Origin: Flavobacteriaceae bacterium PS02337
Lineage (GTDB): Bacteria > Bacteroidota > Bacteroidia > Flavobacteriales > Flavobacteriaceae
DNA: 64,000 nucleotides
NCBI GenBank assembly: GCA_029959285.1
Contig: JASCOE010000008.1
Coordinates: 62,001-126,000, forward strand
Reading direction: 5' to 3'
This document shows positions 60,423 to 64,000 of this stretch, in pieces. A program made the position numbers and the translations under genes. The notes beneath the pieces are model-generated. The model worked only from the letters and a program-made list of their open reading frames with translations, made no database searches and was not told the DNA's origin. Position 1 is the first letter of the stretch. Each line of letters starts with the position of its first letter.

Positions 60423-60503
60423 ACCATACAAGTGATATAAGTTCATTTTAGTAAAAAGCTTAAAAGCCAAACTTATTAAATGAACTTATATCACTTATAT
60501 GGT
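60423..60503. repeat. 26-bp inverted repeat between GH97 and GH5
   Basis: ACCATACAAGTGATATAAGT-TCATTT (60423-60448) and its complement (60478-60503) differ by one base and enclose a 29-base AT-rich loop. It lies between the GH5 stop and GH97 start, in the same transcript direction, so it may terminate or protect mRNA. Confidence 0.85.
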
Positions 60504-60517
60504 GAAAGAAAATTAGT

Positions 60518-61807
60518 TTATTTTTTATTCAATTCTAAATTGTATTTCTTAACGATTTCTAAAGTCGATTTATCTCCATTAAAAACTGAATTTAAACCTT
60601 GCGGTTCTTGCGGAGGATCTGTAGTTAAAGGTTCTCCAGGATTCCATTTTCCGTCTGGATGAATTGCTTTTCCTTCGCCGCCGTAACCCCAAAAATTGGC
60701 TGCTTGCAACGGACCTCCATTTTTATGGCTTTCTACAACTCTTCCAAAAATATAACTGTAAAATTTATCTCTATAGATTGAAGTCGCTCCCGCATTCAGA
60801 TTTTCATTTTCTCTCGGAAGTCCGAACTCTTCAATTATAATTGGTCTTTTCAGATTGTTCGCCACTTTAATATGATCATCGATATATTTTCCTGCGTTTT
60901 CAATTGTTTTTGGCATTGTAGCTTCAGCATTATCGGCTTTAAACCAGTTCCAGTTTTTTGGCCAAATATGCATCGTCAAATAATCAATATTTGGGTTTTG
61001 ATGTGTTCTTTCGAAGATTTCCATGCTGTCGTTTGAACTGTTTTTCCCTTCAGAACCAGTCGAAACCAAATGATTTTTGTCTAAACTGTCAATTAAATCC
61101 ACAATATTATTCAGCCATTTTGTGAATTTAACTTCGTTTTCTGGCGTAAAAGTTCTTGGTTCATTTCCAACTTGCCACGCCATAATCGTGTTGTCTTCGT
61201 TGTATTTCTTTTTAGAATATTTGTTTGTTCTTCCAATAATAAACTTAACATGATTATTTAAAGCTTCCATGCAAGGTTCGCAGCTATGAAATTGCTCTGT
61301 ATAAGACATAAATTGTGGCCAAGTATTCGGCGGAATAGCAGGAACAGGAACTGCACCTTTGCCATTCCATTCTAAATATTGTGACATTCCGCCAGACCAT
61401 TCCCAGTTATTGGTCAGATACAAAACGGCATACATTTTACGTTTGCTCATTTCGTTGATTAAAAAATCTAATCCGTCCAATAAATCTTGATCGTATTTTC
61501 CTTGTTGATATTGCAATGCAGGACGAACCGTAAAATCGTATTTTCCGCCATCGCCGCCAACTAAAACGCGTAAATTGTCGATTCCGTTTTTCTTCAATAA
61601 ATCCAACTCGCGCAAAAGCCTTTTTCGATCTCCCACTTTTTTAGAAGCCAATAAACTTCCGTACCAATAATTGGTTCCGATATAACTGTAAGGTTTGTCG
61701 CCTTTATAAAATTGATTTCCTTTTACAGTAATTTTTTCCTGAGACTGAACAAAAATTGTCGCAAAAAGTAAGGCAATCGAAAGGGTTTTAAAAAGTTTGT
61801 TTTTCAT
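60518..61807 (-). CDS. GH5 endo-beta-1,4-mannanase-like enzyme (GH5_7 type)
   Basis: The 429-residue protein has a signal peptide, FYKGDKPYSYIGTNYWYGSL, NGIDNLRVLVGGDGG, YLTNNWEWSGGMSQYLEWNG, MAWQVGNEPRTFTPENE with the acid/base Glu216, YLTMHIWPKNWNWF and the nucleophile Glu327 in PIIIEEFGLPREN. The NYWYG and HIWPKNW patterns fit subfamily 7 mannanases. It would cut internal beta-1,4-mannosyl bonds. With GH26 next to it, the two endo-acting enzymes could have different sites or preferences. Confidence 0.93.
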   Translation of the reverse strand: MKNKLFKTLSIALLFATIFVQSQEKITVKGNQFYKGDKPYSYIGTNYWYGSLLASKKVGDRKRLLRELDLLKKNGIDNLRVLVGGDGGKYDFTVRPALQYQQGKYDQDLLDGLDFLINEMSKRKMYAVLYLTNNWEWSGGMSQYLEWNGKGAVPVPAIPPNTWPQFMSYTEQFHSCEPCMEALNNHVKFIIGRTNKYSKKKYNEDNTIMAWQVGNEPRTFTPENEVKFTKWLNNIVDLIDSLDKNHLVSTGSEGKNSSNDSMEIFERTHQNPNIDYLTMHIWPKNWNWFKADNAEATMPKTIENAGKYIDDHIKVANNLKRPIIIEEFGLPRENENLNAGATSIYRDKFYSYIFGRVVESHKNGGPLQAANFWGYGGEGKAIHPDGKWNPGEPLTTDPPQEPQGLNSVFNGDKSTLEIVKKYNLELNKK

Positions 61808-61823
61808 AATTTATTTTTTATTA

Positions 61824-61908
61824 GTCATTGCGAGGAACGAAGCAATCTCACTTAGTATTTATCAACAAATCCTACTTTTAGTGTGGTTGCTTCGTTCCTC
61901 GCAATGAC
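61824..61908. repeat. GTCATTGCGAGGAACGAAGC-type REP
   Basis: GTCATTGCGAGGAACGAAGC (61824-61843) pairs perfectly with GCTTCGTTCCTCGCAATGAC (61889-61908), with 45 bases between. Same family as 54176-54249. Confidence 0.88.
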
Positions 61909-61918
61909 ATATATTGTG

Positions 61919-63148
61919 TTATTTCGGCATTTCGTACATTTTCGGCAACGAATTCACCAAAGCCGATTTCGTTTTCAAACTATAGGTTTTAAAATCTGCT
62001 GTATTTGAAACTGTTCCATTCGGAACATAATATCCGTCAGCATTATTATTCCAAAACATGACATAACTTATTTGAATATCATTTTTAGTCAAAGCGCTGT
62101 ATAACAAAGTCGAAAACCAATCTGTAATGGCTGGCGTTGAGGTTGTAACACGATATCCAGTTTCAGTTAAAGCCGCGATTTTTACTTTCGCTTTAGCGTA
62201 ATCTGAAAGGATTTTAAGTTTTGAATTTGCTTTATCAGAACCAATTTGTCCTTGATTATTGAAATCGCCGTAATTGTCCATTCCGATAATATCAACATAT
62301 TTATCGCCTGGATAACGGCTTAAATAATTGGTTTCGGTTGTATAAGAGTTATCAGGAGAAAAAGCATATAAAATGTTGTGAACGCCTTTTGTGTTCTTTA
62401 AATAATCAACAGTAAATTGATACGCTTTTTTGTATTCATCGGGAGTACAAAAATCGGCTCCCCACCAAAACCAGCTTCCGTCAAATTCGTGAAAAGGTCT
62501 GAAAATAACTGGAATCAATTCGCCGTTTGAACCTTTTAAATTTGAAAATACGCTCGCTACTTTGTCTAGTTTTTTCTTGTACCATTCGTTATTTGCTCCG
62601 CCTGGCAGAATACTTCTAAATGCAGTTGCTTTTTGTTCAGAAGTCATATCTGAAGCGTAAAAAGAATCTTCTTTATTAGGTTCTCTCAAATGCCAACTGA
62701 AAGTGTTGATTATTCCTTTCGCGTAAGCGACTTTAGTATCGACAATTACTTTTTGTTCTTGCTGATAAAACCAATTATCTGCTTGATTATTATTGTTTTT
62801 ATCTGTAATAAAAATAAAATCTGAACCTAAAACCGCAGGATCAAAGCCTGTATTTTTTTTAATGTCTGAATCTCCGCCTGCATCTTTATAAAAACCTGTA
62901 AAAGCATCTTGTTGACCAATTGCGGTTTTGGTTTTTGCGAGTCTTTTTAAGTTGTAAAAAAGTGCAACAGTTTCTTTTGTTGCGCTAGGATCAACCATAT
63001 AAGATGCCGCGTTTGAAGTCGTTAAAGGATCGTTTTGCGTTGGCGGATCTACGATAATTTCTTCCGCAGAATCTTTGTCTGATGAACAGCTAGTTACAAT
63101 TAGAACCGCTACACTCAGATATATTATTTTTAAAAGATGTTTTTTCAT
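61919..63148 (-). CDS. GH26 endo-beta-mannanase lipoprotein
   Basis: The 409-residue lipoprotein has the signal MKKHLLKIIYLSVAVLIVTS followed by Cys21 and a SSDKDSAEE linker, which fits export to the outer membrane surface. The GH26 barrel carries IGQQDAFTGFYKDAGGDSD, GIINTFSWHLREPN, VIFRPFHEFDGSWFWWGA with acid/base Glu221, NILYAFSPDNSYTTE, IIGMDNYGDFNN and AALTETGYRVT with nucleophile Glu329. It cleaves beta-1,4-mannan. It is separated from the following CBM-like gene by five bases. Confidence 0.95.
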   Translation of the reverse strand: MKKHLLKIIYLSVAVLIVTSCSSDKDSAEEIIVDPPTQNDPLTTSNAASYMVDPSATKETVALFYNLKRLAKTKTAIGQQDAFTGFYKDAGGDSDIKKNTGFDPAVLGSDFIFITDKNNNNQADNWFYQQEQKVIVDTKVAYAKGIINTFSWHLREPNKEDSFYASDMTSEQKATAFRSILPGGANNEWYKKKLDKVASVFSNLKGSNGELIPVIFRPFHEFDGSWFWWGADFCTPDEYKKAYQFTVDYLKNTKGVHNILYAFSPDNSYTTETNYLSRYPGDKYVDIIGMDNYGDFNNQGQIGSDKANSKLKILSDYAKAKVKIAALTETGYRVTTSTPAITDWFSTLLYSALTKNDIQISYVMFWNNNADGYYVPNGTVSNTADFKTYSLKTKSALVNSLPKMYEMPK

Positions 63149-63153
63149 TTTGG

Positions 63154-63702
63154 CTATTTTGTTTCGGGACTTAGTTTAGCATATTCTTCTTCACCAAGCG
63201 CAATCATATTTATATCGTCAAAAAAAACAGTGCCGTTTGTTTGTGCCAAAGCAAGCATTATTCTAATTTTTTTTGCGTTTGCTGGAATTTTTACTGCTTT
63301 TTTGTAGTTCGTCCAATCGGTTGTGTTTTTTGCTCTTCCAATAGTTTCTGAACTAATTTGTTTATCGGCTGCATTAGTAAATTCTATAATTATCGCAGCA
63401 GCTTTATATTCTTCTTTTTGATTTTCTACTTGATCGGTTTTCATCCAAGCGCTGCATTCAATGGCATAACTATTTTTCGGAATCAAAATAATTTGATCCA
63501 AAGCTTTCCATTCTGCTCCTGTATATTGATTTATCAAAGCGCTGCTTCTTCCTGTTTTTTTATCGTAAGATGAAAGTGCGGCATTTTCCTGACCATTCCA
63601 ATTGGTAAGATCTCTTTCAAAGCCAGCATTTTTTACGAGATTTAACTGAGCATTTGTTATTGTGGCAAGAAATAATAAACTAAAAAGTAAAAGTTTTTTC
63701 AT
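63154..63702 (-). CDS. Small secreted carbohydrate-binding-like protein
   Basis: The 182-residue protein has a signal peptide (MKKLLLFSLLFLATITNAQ) and a single jelly roll: NLVKNAGFERDLTNWNGQEN, SYAIECSAWMKTDQVENQ and RIMLALAQTNGTVFFDDINM. The N...GFE..L..W and FDD motifs are those of CBM4/9-type domains. The ATG at 63702 gives the signal peptide; an earlier Met at 63756 is not supported. It sits between GH26 and the epimerase gene, so it probably binds mannan or its oligosaccharides. Confidence 0.85.
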   Translation of the reverse strand: MKKLLLFSLLFLATITNAQLNLVKNAGFERDLTNWNGQENAALSSYDKKTGRSSALINQYTGAEWKALDQIILIPKNSYAIECSAWMKTDQVENQKEEYKAAAIIIEFTNAADKQISSETIGRAKNTTDWTNYKKAVKIPANAKKIRIMLALAQTNGTVFFDDINMIALGEEEYAKLSPETK

Positions 63703-63736
63703 GATAATGCAATAATTAGAATTTGAACGAAATAGG

Positions 63737-64000
63737 TTAATCTTGAATTCGGGCAATAAGTTCTAAGCAAGCGCGACCGTTATGATAAGGGCATTTCCAG
63801 AATCCGGCTTTATCTTTTTCCATTAAAGAATAATCGCCGTAAACTCCCCAAAACCATTCGCCGTTTTGCGGATCAATCATGTGTTTTTTTGTGAATTTCC
63901 AGATTTTATAAACGATATCCAAATATTCTTCTTTTCCTGTTAATTGATAAGCATTGTAAAAACCGATTAAGGCTTCCGCTTGCGGCCACCAATGTTTTTC
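63737..64000 (-). CDS. AGE-family epimerase (cellobiose/mannobiose 2-epimerase-like), C-terminal part
   Basis: The minus strand is open from the window edge to the stop at 63737 and ends with KHWWPQAEALIGFYNAYQLT, EWFWGVYGDYSLMEKDKAGF and WKCPYHNGRACLELI. These carry the C-terminal active-site residues (Trp, His) of the alpha6/alpha6-barrel of the AGE family. In mannan-degradation loci of Bacteroidota the homologue converts mannobiose to glucosyl-mannose for phosphorolysis. The start is outside the window. It is the first gene of the strand in this region (AGE, CBM, GH26, GH5, GH97). Confidence 0.9.
   Translation of the reverse strand, partial: EKHWWPQAEALIGFYNAYQLTGKEEYLDIVYKIWKFTKKHMIDPQNGEWFWGVYGDYSLMEKDKAGFWKCPYHNGRACLELIARIQD

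Noticed and set aside
60480-60662. Plus-strand frame beginning MNLYHLYGERK
   Set aside because: It starts in the hairpin and continues antisense to the GH5 gene.

Overview
The window looks like chromosomal DNA of a Flavobacterium (Bacteroidota). The evidence is low GC with heavy A/T codon use, promoters with a TAnnTTTG -7 box, almost no Shine-Dalgarno sequences, a giant secreted protein with a type B type-IX-secretion sorting domain, BshC for bacillithiol, a rpmB-rpmG-DUF4295 operon, DUF2795 and DUF5009 proteins, and a very dense population of short intergenic palindromes. No rRNA, tRNA, CRISPR array, insertion sequence or prophage was recognised.

Layout. 0-9.4 kb: the N-terminus of a K+/Na+:H+ antiporter, purB, a sirtuin without zinc cysteines, two unknown proteins, trmH, secA, a DUF2795 protein and a cobalamin adenosyltransferase. 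9.4-15.9 kb: an ABC ATPase, a helical lipoprotein, a methyltransferase carrying repeat sequence inside its reading frame, an FKBP lipoprotein, a four-helix-bundle gene bracketed by inverted 13-mers, and an Uup-like ABC-F protein. 16-22.7 kb: an envelope and polysaccharide group (WcaJ-like priming transferase, CpsB-like phosphatase, DUF5009 acyltransferase, Omp85 barrel, GT2). 22.8-30.4 kb: a lipoyl E2 acyltransferase, a DEDDh exonuclease, an FAH hydrolase with an Hpt protein, CinA, ribosomal proteins, ftsY, and an archaemetzincin-like lipoprotein. 30.4-38.5 kb: a serine hydrolase, small lipoproteins, a DUF721 protein, ndk, a second DUF5009 protein, bshC and an MHS-type transporter. 38.5-51.5 kb: the 1351-residue T9SS cargo protein, a radical SAM enzyme, an MBL hydrolase, a GIY-YIG nuclease next to three tandem 149-bp palindromic repeats, a two-component system, DUF1573, an L,D-transpeptidase and an NlpC/P60 peptidase.

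51.7-64 kb is a carbohydrate-degradation region, best read as part of a (galacto/gluco)mannan locus: a CE2-like esterase and a sialate-esterase-like SGNH protein that overlap, a GH3 beta-glucosidase, an aldo/keto reductase, then on the other strand GH97 (Asp-type, alpha-galactosidase-like), GH5 mannanase-like, GH26 mannanase, a small carbohydrate-binding protein and an AGE-family (cellobiose/mannobiose 2-epimerase-like) enzyme cut by the window edge. The combination would remove acetyl and galactosyl side groups, cut the mannan backbone outside or at the surface of the cell, and epimerise the disaccharide. No SusC/SusD pair or sugar-sensing regulator lies inside the window.

The most distinctive signal is repeat biology. 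At least six families of short palindromic or tandem elements sit at gene ends. Some lie inside open reading frames without breaking them (11.38-11.57 kb, 42.91-42.94 kb, 43.60 kb), and two are next to small proteins (four-helix bundle, GIY-YIG nuclease) that are plausible partners in repeat maintenance or spread. Those partnerships are inferred from position only.
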